DNA of 64,000 nucleotides from Methylobacterium radiotolerans JCM 2831. Lineage in GTDB: Bacteria > Pseudomonadota > Alphaproteobacteria > Rhizobiales > Beijerinckiaceae. Made by a program: the position numbers and the translations under genes. The notes under the pieces were generated by a model. That model saw nothing but the letters and a program-made list of their open reading frames with translations. It did no database searches and was not told the origin of the DNA. Of this stretch, positions 36,472 through 46,928 are shown in pieces; within the stretch, counting starts at the first letter, position 1; each line of letters starts with the position of its first letter. The stretch is taken from NCBI RefSeq assembly GCF_000019725.1, contig NC_010505.1, forward strand, positions 558,001-622,000, read 5' to 3'.

Positions 36472-39063
36472 TCACCGCACCGAGGCGATGCCGTCCGCGG
36501 TGGTGGCGGTGCCGACGTTCTGGCGCAGGTCGGCCTCACCCAGCGTCTTCAGCTCGACCCGCAGCAGCACCGTCTGGTTGCGCTCGCGCACGCCCGTCGC
36601 GGTGGCGATCGGCGAGTTGATGTAGTTCAGCGAGACGGTGGTGCACTCATCCTGGTAGCCGCCGCCGAAGCTTGCGCCCGACAGGTAGAAGCGGCCCGGG
36701 TTCTGGTAGATCGGCACCGTCCCGATCGGGTTTGCCAGGTACGAGCTCAGCGCGTCCGTGTAGGTGTTGCGCACGTCGAGGTAGTGGGTCAGGTCGACGA
36801 GCAGCGAGCCCGACACGAACCAGTTCGGCGTGATGTTGTAGGTCGCGGTGGCGGTGATGCCCTCGCGGTAGTGGCTGTAGCCCAGCAGCGGCTGCGCCTC
36901 GTAGTACGAGTAGAAGGCCGAGACGGTGAGCGGCAGGAACGGCGCGAACCGCGCCGTCGCGCCGGTCTCGAACCGCGCCACGTGGAAGTCGGACTGGTTG
37001 AACCGGGCCCGGCTGATGAACGTGATGTTCTGGTTGGGCGAGACCTGGAAGCGGCCGACGAAGTCCGACCGCTGCGTCTCGAGCCCGGAATCCAGGCCGA
37101 CATTGGCGATGTCGCCCCGGCGGAACGAGTTGACGCCCGCGAGCTGGATGGACTCGCCGAACAGGACGTTCGCGTACCAGCCCGACGGCGTCACGACGGA
37201 GTACTGGCCGCCGAGGTTGGTGCGCACGCCGCCCTCGACCCGGTCGTAGCCCGAGAACTTGTCCCACTCGAACAGCGAGGTGTCGTCGAAGACGAGGCTC
37301 TGCGCGTCCTCGTTCGGCAGGCGGCCGATCCGGGTCTCGGACGGGCGCGCGATGATCTGGCCGATCGGCTCCAGGGTGTGGACGCCGAGCGCGCCGAAAT
37401 TGGCGACGAACGGGTAGCGGTAGTCGAGGCCGACCGCCGGCATGACCCGCCCGGCGAAGCCGTCGTCGATCTTGGCGACCTGCGGGGCCAAGTCGTTCTG
37501 GTAGCCCGAGAAGCTCGGGTTGGTGAAGAACGCGTCGGTGCGCAGGTACGCGAACGGCGTGAACTTCTGGCCCCAGTCGTCGATGAAGCTGCGGCGCCAG
37601 GACAGCTCCGCGGAGGCGCGGGTGTTGGTGCCGGCAAGCCCGTCGATGGCGCACAGGCCGCGCTGGAAGACCGTGCAGGTCTGGTAGAGCGGGAAGCTGA
37701 CACCGTTGACGCTCGGCGAGAACAGGTAGCTCGAGGTCCGCGGCAGGCCCTGGTACTGGGTCGTCTCGCGGGTCAGGCTGGTGATGTTCGCCTGGAAGCG
37801 CACCTCGCCGCCGATCTCCGAGGGGCCGTTGACCCGCTTGTCGTAGTCGATCACCGGCGCGACGATCGGCTGCTGCTTCTGCCAATCGAAGCTCGACAGG
37901 CCCTTGAAGTAGTAGCCCCGGGCCTCGAACCACGAGCGGTCGCCCTGGCCGATCAGGAAGGCGGTCGAGGTCGCCTCGCGGAAATAGTCCGTGGTGATGT
38001 TCTGGTTGCGGATCCGGTAATTGTCGAGGAACCACTTGTCGGTCACGCCGACAAGGTCCCAGCCCGTGCGCCAGCGCGGGTTGATGTAGAACCGGCCCTG
38101 CGATTCGACCGAGCCGCGGAAGTCCCGCTCGCCGGCGCCGAGCGGGCTCGGGAGGAAGGCCGAGGGCGTCGTCTGCGAGATGCCCGACAGGCGGATGTTG
38201 TAGAAGCCGTTGTCGATCCGCTGGCGGAACTCGCCCTGCGCGAGCAGGCCCTGGCGGCTGAGCAGGGTCGGCGTCAGCGTCAGGTCGTAGCTCGGCGCGA
38301 GGTTGATGAAGTACGGGAGCGACACGCCGTTGCCGAGCGCGGTCGTCGTGACGAAGCGCGGCGTCAGGAAGCCGGTCTTGCGCTTCACCGTCGGGTCCGG
38401 CGCCTCGAAATACGGCAGGTAGGCCACCGGGATGCCGGCGATCTCGAGCGTCGAATCGTCGAAGTAGACCGTGTGGGTCTCGTTGTCGTGGATGATCTTC
38501 TTCGCCTTGATCTGCCACAGCGGCGGCGTCTCAGGGTTGTCCTTGCACGGCTCGCAGGCCGTGTAGCTGCCGGACTCGAAGCTGGTCTGCTCGCCGTTCA
38601 GGCGCTCGGCCCGCGGCGCGGAGAACCGGGTGCGCACCGTCTCGAACTTGCGCTGGACGGTCTGCTGGCCGCGGAAAGCGTCGACGAAGCCGGTCTTGAA
38701 GTCGTCGGTGAGTTCCATGCGCGCGCCGGTCACGACGCCGCCGTCGGCCTCGGTGAGGCGGACATTGCCCTCAGCGAAGACCCGGCCGGAATTCCGGTCG
38801 TAGCGCACGCGGTCGGCCTGCAGGGTCCGCGGGCCGTAATGCAGCTCGGCGTTGCCCCGCGCCGTCACTGTGCCCCGGTCGTTGTCGTAGATCAGCTCGT
38901 CGGCCTCGACGAGCAGCTTGTCGCCGGGCTTGCCGGCCGCGACGGCGGGCAGGCCCTGGGCATGGGCGGACAGGCCCCCCGCCAGCGGCGCGGCGAGCGC
39001 CAGCGCGGCCCGGAAACCAGCCTTCCGCAGGATGTCGGCGACCTTACGCAACGCGCGTCCCAA
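36472..39063 (-). CDS. lptD: LPS-assembly outer membrane protein LptD
   Basis: An 863-residue outer membrane beta-barrel that inserts lipopolysaccharide into the outer leaflet with LptE. A signal peptide ends near SAHAQ (residue 36). An OstA-type beta-jellyroll follows (LLVEADELIYDNDRGTVTARG), then the large C-terminal barrel with repeated aromatic strand patterns. Cysteines are at TACEPCKD in the N-terminal region and DECTTVSL near the C-terminus, which could form the interdomain disulfides of the family. It is downstream of lptG by 65 bases. The usual next gene, surA, is missing; only 140 non-coding bases precede pdxA. Confidence 0.95.
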   Translation of the reverse strand: MGRALRKVADILRKAGFRAALALAAPLAGGLSAHAQGLPAVAAGKPGDKLLVEADELIYDNDRGTVTARGNAELHYGPRTLQADRVRYDRNSGRVFAEGNVRLTEADGGVVTGARMELTDDFKTGFVDAFRGQQTVQRKFETVRTRFSAPRAERLNGEQTSFESGSYTACEPCKDNPETPPLWQIKAKKIIHDNETHTVYFDDSTLEIAGIPVAYLPYFEAPDPTVKRKTGFLTPRFVTTTALGNGVSLPYFINLAPSYDLTLTPTLLSRQGLLAQGEFRQRIDNGFYNIRLSGISQTTPSAFLPSPLGAGERDFRGSVESQGRFYINPRWRTGWDLVGVTDKWFLDNYRIRNQNITTDYFREATSTAFLIGQGDRSWFEARGYYFKGLSSFDWQKQQPIVAPVIDYDKRVNGPSEIGGEVRFQANITSLTRETTQYQGLPRTSSYLFSPSVNGVSFPLYQTCTVFQRGLCAIDGLAGTNTRASAELSWRRSFIDDWGQKFTPFAYLRTDAFFTNPSFSGYQNDLAPQVAKIDDGFAGRVMPAVGLDYRYPFVANFGALGVHTLEPIGQIIARPSETRIGRLPNEDAQSLVFDDTSLFEWDKFSGYDRVEGGVRTNLGGQYSVVTPSGWYANVLFGESIQLAGVNSFRRGDIANVGLDSGLETQRSDFVGRFQVSPNQNITFISRARFNQSDFHVARFETGATARFAPFLPLTVSAFYSYYEAQPLLGYSHYREGITATATYNITPNWFVSGSLLVDLTHYLDVRNTYTDALSSYLANPIGTVPIYQNPGRFYLSGASFGGGYQDECTTVSLNYINSPIATATGVRERNQTVLLRVELKTLGEADLRQNVGTATTADGIASVR

Positions 39064-39128
39064 CCCCTGTGACGTCTGCCGCCACCAACCTCAACACCCG
39101 TCTCCCGTCCCGCGAAGGATCGCGGAAG

Positions 39129-40220
39129 TCAGCCGTCTTCCTGGTACAGAAGCGTGAGCGTACCGAGAAGACTGCCTACCACGGCCGGGAACCAGGCCGC
39201 CACCGGTGCGGCGACGAGTCCGGACGCTCCGAGCCCCTCCATGACCTGTCGGACCACGTAGAGAGCGAAGCCGGCCGCGACGCCACCGAGGACGAGTTTA
39301 CCGACCCCACCAAAGCGGAAGAACCGTAAGGAAACGGTTGCGGCGACGATGACCATGGCCACGAACAGCACCGGCCGCGCCCACAGGACGTCGTACTGGA
39401 GACGGTAGCGGGTGGCGTCCAAACCGGCCCGCTCGGTCCGCGCGATGGTTGTGGGAAGTTGCCAGAAAGGCACAGATTCCGGGGGGGTGAAGCGCTGCCG
39501 GACCTGCCCGGGGTCGAGGTTCGAGGCGATCAGATACGTGTCGAACGACTCGGGCGGTGCGTCCGGTGTGAGAACGCGCACATCGGAGAGCTCCCAGTAG
39601 CCGTCGTGGAGCATGGCGCGGGCCGCGACGAGCTGCTCGGCGAACTTCCCGGCCGCGTCGAAGGTGAAGACCGATACTCCCGCCAGGGTGGTCGTACCTT
39701 CGACGGCGGTCTCGGCGCGGAGGATCGCCTCGCCGTCGAGGCCCTTCTGCCGGATCCACAGGTCCTTGCCCGAACTCGCCTTGGTGGATTTGGCGAAGAT
39801 CTTCGCCTCGATCTCGGTGGAGCGCTGCTTCAGCATCGCCGAGACCGGGTTGTAGACGCCGACCGCCAGGGCGCCGAGGGCGAGGGCCACGAAGAGGCCG
39901 GGCTGCAGGAACTGCCAGGCCGAGATCCCGGCCGCGCGGGCGACCACCAGCTCCAGCTTGCGCGACAGCTGGAGCAGGGCCGCCATGGAGCCGAACAGGA
40001 CCGCGAAGGGGAGCACGCCCTCCGCCACCGCGGGGGTGCGGTAGAGCGAGAGCTGCGCCATCAGGCCCGCGGACGCGCCCTGGGCCTCGCCGGCGCGGCG
40101 GAGCAGCTCGACGAAGTCGAGGGTGTAGACCAGCGCGAACACGGTGACGAAGACGCCGAGCACCGTGCGGAGGAAGCGGGCGGCGAAGTACCGCCCGAGG
40201 GTGGGGCCGATCAGCATCAT
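39129..40220 (-). CDS. lptG: LPS export ABC permease LptG
   Basis: A 363-residue permease of the LptB2FG complex that extracts lipopolysaccharide from the inner membrane. Three helices at each end flank a periplasmic beta-jellyroll (about residues 140-265). The opening GPTLGRYFAARFLRTVLGVF is characteristic of LptG. It follows lptF by five bases on the same strand, so the two subunits are made together. The start is ATG 40220 or the next in-frame ATG. LptB and LptC are not encoded in the window. Confidence 0.95.
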   Translation of the reverse strand: MMLIGPTLGRYFAARFLRTVLGVFVTVFALVYTLDFVELLRRAGEAQGASAGLMAQLSLYRTPAVAEGVLPFAVLFGSMAALLQLSRKLELVVARAAGISAWQFLQPGLFVALALGALAVGVYNPVSAMLKQRSTEIEAKIFAKSTKASSGKDLWIRQKGLDGEAILRAETAVEGTTTLAGVSVFTFDAAGKFAEQLVAARAMLHDGYWELSDVRVLTPDAPPESFDTYLIASNLDPGQVRQRFTPPESVPFWQLPTTIARTERAGLDATRYRLQYDVLWARPVLFVAMVIVAATVSLRFFRFGGVGKLVLGGVAAGFALYVVRQVMEGLGASGLVAAPVAAWFPAVVGSLLGTLTLLYQEDG

Positions 40221-40225
40221 CGGAA

Positions 40226-41386
40226 TCAGGCCGCCGGCGCGAGGCGCGGACCGCGGAACCGCCCGCGAACGGCGCGGGCCAGGGCGGCGTTGAACGCGCG
40301 CACCCGGGGGCCGTAGAAGATGAGAAGGCTCGACAGGAGGATCGCGACAAGCGGCACGCTGTAGACCGCTAGGACTGCCGCGGGGCTGCGCGCGGCGGCG
40401 CTGACCGCCGCGAAGCCGCCGATGCGCAGCGCCACGACGGCGACGATCGCGCCCGCGATGGCGACGCCGCGCCCCTGCCGGGTCGTGCGGGGATCACCCA
40501 GGGCCGCGAAGGCGATGAAGACCAGGGCGAGCGGGTAGAGGCAGGCCGAGAGGCGGTCGTGCAGCTCGGCCCGGAACCGGCCCTTCTGCAGCTTGTAGTA
40601 GCCCTCTGTCGTGTCGGGGAACAGGAGCTGCGCCGTCGAGCGCTCGCGCGGCTTGTAGATCGTGTCGGAATCCGGGGGCGCGAAGGCCGCGAGGTCGATT
40701 GTGTAGCGCTCGAAGGTCAGGATCGAGGAATCGCGCGACTCCCTCTGCTGCTGGTGGACGCTGCCGTTCTCCAGGATCAGGTAGCTCTGGCCGTCGACGT
40801 CGACCGCGTTGCCGCGCTCGGCGAGGTAGACCTTGGTCTTGCCCGCCTCGCGCCGGTCCTGGATGAACAGCCCCTTGAGCGTGCCGCCCGGTCCGCGCTC
40901 GCGGAAGTGGAAGGTGATGCCGTTGTCGAGCTGGGTGAACTGCCCTTCCTTGACGACGTTCGCGATGAAGTCGCCGCGCACCCGGGTGATCACGTCGCGC
41001 AGCTCCTGGAAGCTCGCGGGCATCACCACCACGACCAGGAACCCCACCAGGAAGCTGACGAACAGCGCCAGGGTGAGGAAGGGCCGCAGCAACGAGCGCG
41101 GCGGCATCCCGGCCGCCGACATAACGATCAACTCGGAATCGCCGTTCAACTTGTTGAGCGCGTAGATCGTGCCGATGAACAGCGCCACGGGGGCGATGAC
41201 GACGACGAGGGTCGGCAGCGACAGGCCCGTGACGAAGAGGAAGACCAGCAGCGTCTGGCCCTTGGCGGTCACGAGATCGAGCTCGCGCAGGGCCTGCGTC
41301 AGCCAGATGGTGCCCGTCAGCCCGATCAGGCAGGCGAGGGTGGCGCCCAGGGCGATCCGAAAGATGTAGCGCTCGATCTGCCTCAT
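40226..41386 (-). CDS. lptF: LPS export ABC permease LptF
   Basis: A 386-residue permease, partner of LptG. The N-terminus MRQIERYIFRIALGATLACL, the TGLSLPTLVVVIAPVALFIG helix and the periplasmic jellyroll (about residues 130-260) match the family, with three terminal helices. It diverges from pepA across a 184-base spacer that should hold promoters for the lptFGD block and pepA. ATG 41386 is the family start; the in-frame extension upstream has no similarity. Confidence 0.95.
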   Translation of the reverse strand: MRQIERYIFRIALGATLACLIGLTGTIWLTQALRELDLVTAKGQTLLVFLFVTGLSLPTLVVVIAPVALFIGTIYALNKLNGDSELIVMSAAGMPPRSLLRPFLTLALFVSFLVGFLVVVVMPASFQELRDVITRVRGDFIANVVKEGQFTQLDNGITFHFRERGPGGTLKGLFIQDRREAGKTKVYLAERGNAVDVDGQSYLILENGSVHQQQRESRDSSILTFERYTIDLAAFAPPDSDTIYKPRERSTAQLLFPDTTEGYYKLQKGRFRAELHDRLSACLYPLALVFIAFAALGDPRTTRQGRGVAIAGAIVAVVALRIGGFAAVSAAARSPAAVLAVYSVPLVAILLSSLLIFYGPRVRAFNAALARAVRGRFRGPRLAPAA

Positions 41387-41570
41387 CGGCCCGGCAGTCC
41401 CGCTCGTCCTCTCGCGCCCTCGGGGCGGCAGGGACCCGACAAAAGGGGCGATTCCAGGGCTGTCACGCCGCGTTGCGTTCTCCGTCTCAGCGGCTACACA
41501 GGGCGGATGGCCCGCGCCGTGGCGCGCGGGTGCGTAGTACGGCTCCGGGATAACGGGCAGGGCGACGGGT

Positions 41571-43082
41571 ATGGCGGACGGTATCGAGATCGGTTTCGGT
41601 CCCCTGGAGCAGAGCGGCCAGGGCCCCGGCGGATCCGGCGATCTCGTGGTCTTCGTCGGCGATGACCTGTCGCTCGGGTCGGCGGCCCGCGAGGCGCTGG
41701 GCGCCTCAGGGGCCGATCTCGTGGCCCGCGCGGCGGCTTCGGAGAAGTTCAAGGGCCGCTCGCTCAGCGCCCTGTCCCTGCCGGCGCCGGCGGGCGTCGG
41801 TGCCGACCGCCTCGTGGTCGTGGGTCTCGGCTCCGAGAAGGACCGGGCCAAGACCGACTGGCCGGCGCTCGGCGGCTTCACCGCGAGCAAGGTGGCGGGA
41901 CGGACCGCCCGGGTCGTGCTCGACTGGCCCGGCACGACGGTCACGGCGGCGCAGGCCGGCGAGTTCGCCCTCGGCGCGCGCCTGCGGACCTACGCGTTCG
42001 ACCGCTACAAGACCAAGAAGAAGCCCGACGCCGACGACAAGTCCGTCACCGCGCTGACCCTGCTGCTCGCCGATCACGGCGCGGCCGCCCGCGAGGGCGA
42101 GGGCGCCCGGAGCCTGTCGGACGGCGTGATCCTGGCCCGCGACCTCGTGAACGAGCCGCCGAACGTGCTCTTCCCGGCGGAATTCGCCCGCCGCGCCTCG
42201 GAGCTCGCCAAGCTCGGCGTCGAGATCGAGGTGCTGGAGCCGGCCCGGATGCGGGAGCTCGGCATGGGCGCGCTGCTCGCGGTGGCGCAGGGCTCGGCCC
42301 GGGAGCCGCGGATCGTGATCATGCGCTGGAACGGCGGCCCCGCGGCCGAGGCGCCCGTGGCCCTGATCGGCAAGGGCGTCGTGTTCGATTCCGGCGGCGT
42401 CTCGATCAAGCCGGGCGGCGGCATGGAGGACATGAAGGGCGACATGGGCGGCGCCGCCGCCGTGGTCGGGGCGCTCCACGCGCTGGCGGCCCGCAAGGCG
42501 CGCTGCAACGTGGTCGGCGCCATCGGCATCGTGGAGAACATGCCGGACGGTGGCGCGTACCGCCCGTCCGACATCCTGACCTCCATGTCCGGCCAGACCA
42601 TCGAGGTGATCAACACCGACGCCGAGGGCCGTCTGGTGCTGGCCGACGTGATCACCCACGTCATCCGCAGCACGAAGCCCAAGGCGATCGTCGACCTCGC
42701 GACGCTGACCGGCGCGATCATCGTGGCCCTCGGTCAGGACATCGCCGGCATGTTCTCGAACGACGACACGCTGGCGAGCAACATTCACGCCGCCGGCGAG
42801 GCGACCGGCGAGAAGGTGTGGCGGATGCCGCTGATCCCCGCCTACGACAAGGCGATCGATTCCAAGTTCGCCGACATGAAGAACACCGGTGGCCGCCACG
42901 GCGGCGCCGCCACCGCGGCCTCGTTCATCAAGCGCTACGTCGAGGACGTGCCGTGGGCGCATCTCGACATCGCCGGCGTCGCGATGTCGTCGAACGCCAG
43001 CGAGATCAACCGCAGCTGGGGCGCGGGCTGGGGCGTGCGCCTCCTCGACCGGCTGATCCGCGATCATTACGAGGCCCGCTGA
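41571..43082 (+). CDS. pepA: Leucyl aminopeptidase (M17)
   Basis: A 503-residue cytosolic aminopeptidase removing N-terminal hydrophobic residues from peptides; a two-metal hexamer in the family. The catalytic domain carries [25 protein letters not shown] and the signature [13 protein letters not shown], with the Lys, Asp and Glu ligands in place. The N-terminal macrodomain-like part (residues 1-170) is present, so length is normal. Some M17 enzymes also bind DNA, but that cannot be inferred here. A membrane protein gene starts 50 bases downstream on the same strand. Confidence 0.95.
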   Translation: MADGIEIGFGPLEQSGQGPGGSGDLVVFVGDDLSLGSAAREALGASGADLVARAAASEKFKGRSLSALSLPAPAGVGADRLVVVGLGSEKDRAKTDWPALGGFTASKVAGRTARVVLDWPGTTVTAAQAGEFALGARLRTYAFDRYKTKKKPDADDKSVTALTLLLADHGAAAREGEGARSLSDGVILARDLVNEPPNVLFPAEFARRASELAKLGVEIEVLEPARMRELGMGALLAVAQGSAREPRIVIMRWNGGPAAEAPVALIGKGVVFDSGGVSIKPGGGMEDMKGDMGGAAAVVGALHALAARKARCNVVGAIGIVENMPDGGAYRPSDILTSMSGQTIEVINTDAEGRLVLADVITHVIRSTKPKAIVDLATLTGAIIVALGQDIAGMFSNDDTLASNIHAAGEATGEKVWRMPLIPAYDKAIDSKFADMKNTGGRHGGAATAASFIKRYVEDVPWAHLDIAGVAMSSNASEINRSWGAGWGVRLLDRLIRDHYEAR

Positions 43083-43131
43083 GGCGGCCGCGGCGCTCCT
43101 GACGCCGCGCGCCTGTCCGGGCGATCCCAGC

Positions 43132-43863
43132 ATGGCCGCACACGCCAACGCCGCGCTCGACCTGGCCGGCCCGGTCGCCGGGACGTCCGGGGGCCGCGCC
43201 GGCGGCCCGCTGGCGGCGGCGGGGCCGATCCTCGCCATGCTGGCCGCCCTGGCGCTCGTCGCGGCGACCGGGCTGAGCCAGCGCGACGCCGTGCCGGAGG
43301 CGCTCGAGCCCTGGATCTTCGGCTACTTCATCGGCCGCTACCCGCTCTTCGCGTTCGCGCTGGTCTACGGGCTCGGGCACCTCGCGCGGGTGGCGACGGG
43401 CCCGGGCCCGGCCTCCGCACCGCGCCGGCTCGTGTTCGGCCTCGCGGGCGCGGCCGCGCTCCTCGCCGCCGGGCTCTACCCGACCTTCGGCGGCCTCGTC
43501 CTGCGCGGTGCCTTCGCGACCGGCGGCATGGCCTTCCTCACCCACCAGCCCCTGTGGCTGGCCTACGGGCTCGGCACAGCCGTCGGCGCCCTGATGTTCG
43601 GCGGCGTCCTCGGCCTGTTCGCGATCGCGGCCAACCGGCCCCTGCGGCCGCGCCTGCGCCGGATCGTGTACGGGGCGCTCGCCTTCCTGGCCCTGTGGTT
43701 CGGCGCGATCCTGATTGGACTCGCGGGCGACCTCGGTGTCGGCCCCTGGCCCCGCCGCGCGATGCGGCCGGAGGAGGCCGCACTCGCCGCCGGCCTGCTG
43801 GTCGCCGCGGCTCTGCCGCACGCCGCGCTGGCGACATTGCTCCGGCATCGTCCAGCCCTCTGA
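43132..43863 (+). CDS. Polytopic membrane protein of unknown function
   Basis: A 243-residue protein with about six hydrophobic segments (near residues 29-47, 60-82, 96-115, 137-160, 175-198 and 215-235). I do not recognise a family. A GRYPLFAFALVYGLGHLAR segment near residue 65 could be a conserved block. It follows pepA by 50 bases on the same strand and precedes the acyl-CoA ligase gene by about 100 bases, so it may be co-transcribed with either. The multi-segment hydrophobic profile supports a real gene. Confidence 0.75.
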   Translation: MAAHANAALDLAGPVAGTSGGRAGGPLAAAGPILAMLAALALVAATGLSQRDAVPEALEPWIFGYFIGRYPLFAFALVYGLGHLARVATGPGPASAPRRLVFGLAGAAALLAAGLYPTFGGLVLRGAFATGGMAFLTHQPLWLAYGLGTAVGALMFGGVLGLFAIAANRPLRPRLRRIVYGALAFLALWFGAILIGLAGDLGVGPWPRRAMRPEEAALAAGLLVAAALPHAALATLLRHRPAL

Positions 43864-43962
43864 GCCGCCTGCCTTGCGGGCCGGCCTCCGTTCCCGCAGA
43901 GTCGGCGCGACAGGCGTTGCGGGACTCGGCCCCCGAGAGTCGGGCCCGCGGGAGGCATCGCG

Positions 43963-45717
43963 ATGCATCAGGCGAACGTGATGGAGCACGGCGCTCAAGC
44001 CGCCACCGCCGGAGCGATGCCGGGCGCGCTGGGCAACGGGGCCTCCGACAGGCCCTGGCTGGCCGCCTATCCGCCCGGCGTCCCGGCGGAGATCGACGTC
44101 GCGGGCCTCGGGACCCTGGTCGACCTGTTCGAGACCAGCGTGACCGCCTTCGCGGGCCGGCCGGCGATGCTGTGCTTCGGCTCGACCATGACCTACGCGA
44201 CGCTCGGCCAGCAGGCGCGCGACCTCGCTGCTTGGCTGCGCGGGCAGGGGCTGGCGAAGGGCGACCGCGTGGCGATCATGCTGCCGAACGTCCCCGCCTA
44301 CGCGGTGGCGATCTTCGGCGTGCTCCTGGCAGGCGGTACGGTGGTCAACACCAACCCGCTCTACACGCCCCGCGAATGCGCCCAGCAGATCGGCGATTCC
44401 GGCGCGCGGATCCTGATCGTCCTGGAGAATTTCGGCGCCACGATCGCCGCGGCCCTGCCGGACGTGGCTCTGGAGCGGGTCGTCCTCGTGGGCCCGGGCG
44501 ACGGGCTCGGGCTCAAGGGGCAGGTGATCAACCTCGCGAGCCGGCACGTCCGCAAGGCGGTGCCGGCGTTCCGCCTGCCCGAGGGCCTCGCGATCCCCTT
44601 CGCCACGGTGCTCCGCCGGGGCCGGTCGCTGCCGCGCGTCTCGGCAGCGGTGGAGCCGGAGGACCTCGCCTTCCTGCAGTATACCGGGGGCACGACGGGC
44701 ATCGCCAAGGCGGCGATGCTGAGCCACCGCAACATCATGGCGAATGTCGAGCAGTCGCAGCTCTGGTTCAACTCGAAGGATCCGAGCGTCACGCGCTGCG
44801 TGGTCACGGCCCTGCCGCTCTACCACATCTTCGCGCTCACCGCGTGCTTCTTCCAGTTCATGCGCAGCGGCGGCTCCTGCCTGCTGATCCCCAATCCGCG
44901 CGACTGCGACGGCATGGTCAAGACGCTGAGTCGCACGCGCTTCACCCACCTGATGGGCGTGAACACCCTGTTCAACGTGCTGATCAACCACCCGAAGATC
45001 GGAACGGTGGATTTCGCCAACCTCGACTTCGTGGTCGGCGGCGGCACGGCCGTCCAGCGCGCCGTGGCCGAGCGCTGGAAGGCCCTGACCGGCAACACGA
45101 TCATCGAAGGCTACGGCCTGTCCGAGACCTCGCCGGTCGTGTGCGTCAACCCGCGGGGCATGCGCGACTTCTCCGGCACGATCGGCTACCCGCTGCCGTC
45201 GACAGAAGTCTCGATCCGCGACATCTCCGGTGCCCCCCTCCCGAACGGGCAGCCGGGCGAGATCTGCGTGCGCGGCCCTCAGGTGATGCGCGGCTACTGG
45301 AACCGGCCGGAGGAGACCGCGCGGGCGATGACCGCGGACGGGTTCTTCCGGACCGGCGACGTCGCGATCCTGCAGGCGGACGGGCAGGTCCGGATCGTCG
45401 ACCGGATGAAGGACATGATCCTCGTCTCCGGCTTCAACGTCTATCCGAACGAGGTCGAGGATGTGCTGGCGGCTCATCCGGCCGTGCTCGAATGCGCGGT
45501 GGTCGGCGCGCCGAGCGAGGAGACCGGCGAGATGGTGGTGGCCCACGTGGTCCTGAAGGACCCGGCGGTCTCCATCGATGTCCTGCGGGCGCACGCGCGC
45601 ACCCAACTCACCGGCTACAAAGTGCCCCGCCGCGTGGTGCTCCACGAGACCCTGCCGAAGACCAATGTCGGCAAGGTGCTGCGGCGGATGCTGCGCGACG
45701 AGACGCCGCCGGCCTGA
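43963..45717 (+). CDS. fadD: Long-chain fatty acid-CoA ligase
   Basis: A 584-residue AMP-forming acyl-CoA synthetase. The AMP-binding motif reads YTGGTTGIAKAAMLSHRN (about residue 243), with YGLSETSPV, the hinge region IVDRMKDMILVSGFNVYPNE and the C-terminal catalytic Lys in PKTNVGKVLRR. The length and motif order match FadD, which activates long-chain fatty acids at the membrane with ATP and CoA. The ATG at 43963 (second in-frame Met at 43981) follows GGGAGGCATCG. Chain-length preference is not determinable. It stands alone, with no beta-oxidation genes near. Confidence 0.9.
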   Translation: MHQANVMEHGAQAATAGAMPGALGNGASDRPWLAAYPPGVPAEIDVAGLGTLVDLFETSVTAFAGRPAMLCFGSTMTYATLGQQARDLAAWLRGQGLAKGDRVAIMLPNVPAYAVAIFGVLLAGGTVVNTNPLYTPRECAQQIGDSGARILIVLENFGATIAAALPDVALERVVLVGPGDGLGLKGQVINLASRHVRKAVPAFRLPEGLAIPFATVLRRGRSLPRVSAAVEPEDLAFLQYTGGTTGIAKAAMLSHRNIMANVEQSQLWFNSKDPSVTRCVVTALPLYHIFALTACFFQFMRSGGSCLLIPNPRDCDGMVKTLSRTRFTHLMGVNTLFNVLINHPKIGTVDFANLDFVVGGGTAVQRAVAERWKALTGNTIIEGYGLSETSPVVCVNPRGMRDFSGTIGYPLPSTEVSIRDISGAPLPNGQPGEICVRGPQVMRGYWNRPEETARAMTADGFFRTGDVAILQADGQVRIVDRMKDMILVSGFNVYPNEVEDVLAAHPAVLECAVVGAPSEETGEMVVAHVVLKDPAVSIDVLRAHARTQLTGYKVPRRVVLHETLPKTNVGKVLRRMLRDETPPA

Positions 45718-45878
45718 GAGGCGCCGGCGCGGCGGCTCGGCGCCTGCGGCCCCGTGCCGCTCGCGGGCGGTGTAACCCCTGCGGGCCGTTCGCCGAAAGG
45801 TGAGGCTGCGGCGCTTGTACCCCTGTCGGCCGCGGCCGATCTGTGGGTTGTGCGCGCAGGAGATCCGAGGAGACGGCC

Positions 45879-46832
45879 ATGTTGATCAAGCGCAGGCGCG
45901 GCTGGGAGATACCGGACCATCTGGCGACGCCGGAGGCCGTCTTCCTCGATCGGCGGACCCTGGTCGGCGGCGCGGCCGGTCTGGCGGCCGGCTCGCTCCT
46001 GGGCGGCCGCGCCGCCTGGGCGGCCGCGGGCGACCAGGCGCTCTACCCGGCGCCGCAGAACCCCGCCTACACGCTCGATCGCCCGCTGACTCCGGAGCGC
46101 TTCAGCGCCGACTACAACAATTTCTACGAGTTCGGCACGTCGAAGACCGTGCTGCCGGCGGCCAACGCCCTCAAGACGCAGCCCTGGACGCTGAAGATCG
46201 ACGGCCTCGTGGAGAAGCCGTTCGAGATCGGCGTCGACGACCTGATCCGGAAGGTCGGCCTGGAGGAGCGGCTCTACCGCCACCGCTGCGTCGAGGCGTG
46301 GTCGATGGCGGTGCCGTGGACCGGATTCCCGCTGGCGAAGCTCGTGGCGCTCGCCAAGCCCACCTCCGGCGCGAAGTACATCCGCTTCGAGACCTTCCTG
46401 GACAAGGCGATGGCGCCCGGCCAGCGGGCCTTCTTCTATCCCTGGCCCTACACGGAAGGCCTGACTCTGGCGGAGGCCGGCAACGACCTCGCCTTCATGG
46501 TGACGGGAATCTACGGCAAGCCGCTGCCCAACCAGTTCGGCGCACCGATCCGCCTCGCGGTGCCGTGGAAATACGGGTTCAAATCGGCCAAGTCGTTGGT
46601 GAAGATCTCGTTCACCGCCGATCGGCCGAAGACCTTCTGGGAGGGGCTGCAGGCCTCCGAGTACGGCTTCTGGGCCAACGTGAACCCGGCCGTGCCGCAC
46701 CCGCGCTGGAGCCAGGCGACGGAGCGCGTCCTCGGCACCGACCAGCGGGTGCCGACGCTGATCTACAACGGCTACGGCGAGCAGGTCGCCGGCCTCTACA
46801 AGGGCCTCGAAGGCGAGCGCCTGTTCGTCTGA
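45879..46832 (+). CDS. msrP: Protein-methionine-sulfoxide reductase catalytic subunit MsrP
   Basis: A 317-residue periplasmic molybdoenzyme (YedY) that reduces methionine sulfoxide in proteins. A Tat signal ([11 protein letters not shown]) lies near residue 25, the molybdenum ligand Cys is in [10 protein letters not shown] and the C-terminal domain is complete. The ATG at 45879 follows CGAGGAG, a good ribosome binding site. The usual heme membrane partner MsrQ is not encoded next to it; the following gene is on the other strand. A hairpin terminator follows the stop. Confidence 0.94.
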   Translation: MLIKRRRGWEIPDHLATPEAVFLDRRTLVGGAAGLAAGSLLGGRAAWAAAGDQALYPAPQNPAYTLDRPLTPERFSADYNNFYEFGTSKTVLPAANALKTQPWTLKIDGLVEKPFEIGVDDLIRKVGLEERLYRHRCVEAWSMAVPWTGFPLAKLVALAKPTSGAKYIRFETFLDKAMAPGQRAFFYPWPYTEGLTLAEAGNDLAFMVTGIYGKPLPNQFGAPIRLAVPWKYGFKSAKSLVKISFTADRPKTFWEGLQASEYGFWANVNPAVPHPRWSQATERVLGTDQRVPTLIYNGYGEQVAGLYKGLEGERLFV

Positions 46833-46844
46833 GGCGGACCCGGT

Positions 46845-46877
46845 GGAGCCGCGTCGGCGCCGGGGCGGCTCCCGTTT
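46845..46877 (+). terminator. Probable msrP terminator
   Basis: An eight-base-pair stem (GGAGCCGC at 46845-46852 with GCGGCTCC at 46865-46872) is followed by CGTTTC. It lies 12 bases after the msrP stop. Confidence 0.55.
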
Positions 46878-46928
46878 CGACAACGCGGCCCCGACGCCGC
46901 CCAGCCGTCCCCCTCGACGGCCCGCGGA

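Noticed and set aside
36385..39072. Very long plus-strand open frame (about 895 codons) opposite lptD
   Set aside because: It is an antisense frame kept open by high GC in third positions. The encoded sequence is repetitive Arg/Ala/Val/Gly-rich with no domain, while lptD on the other strand has clear motifs.
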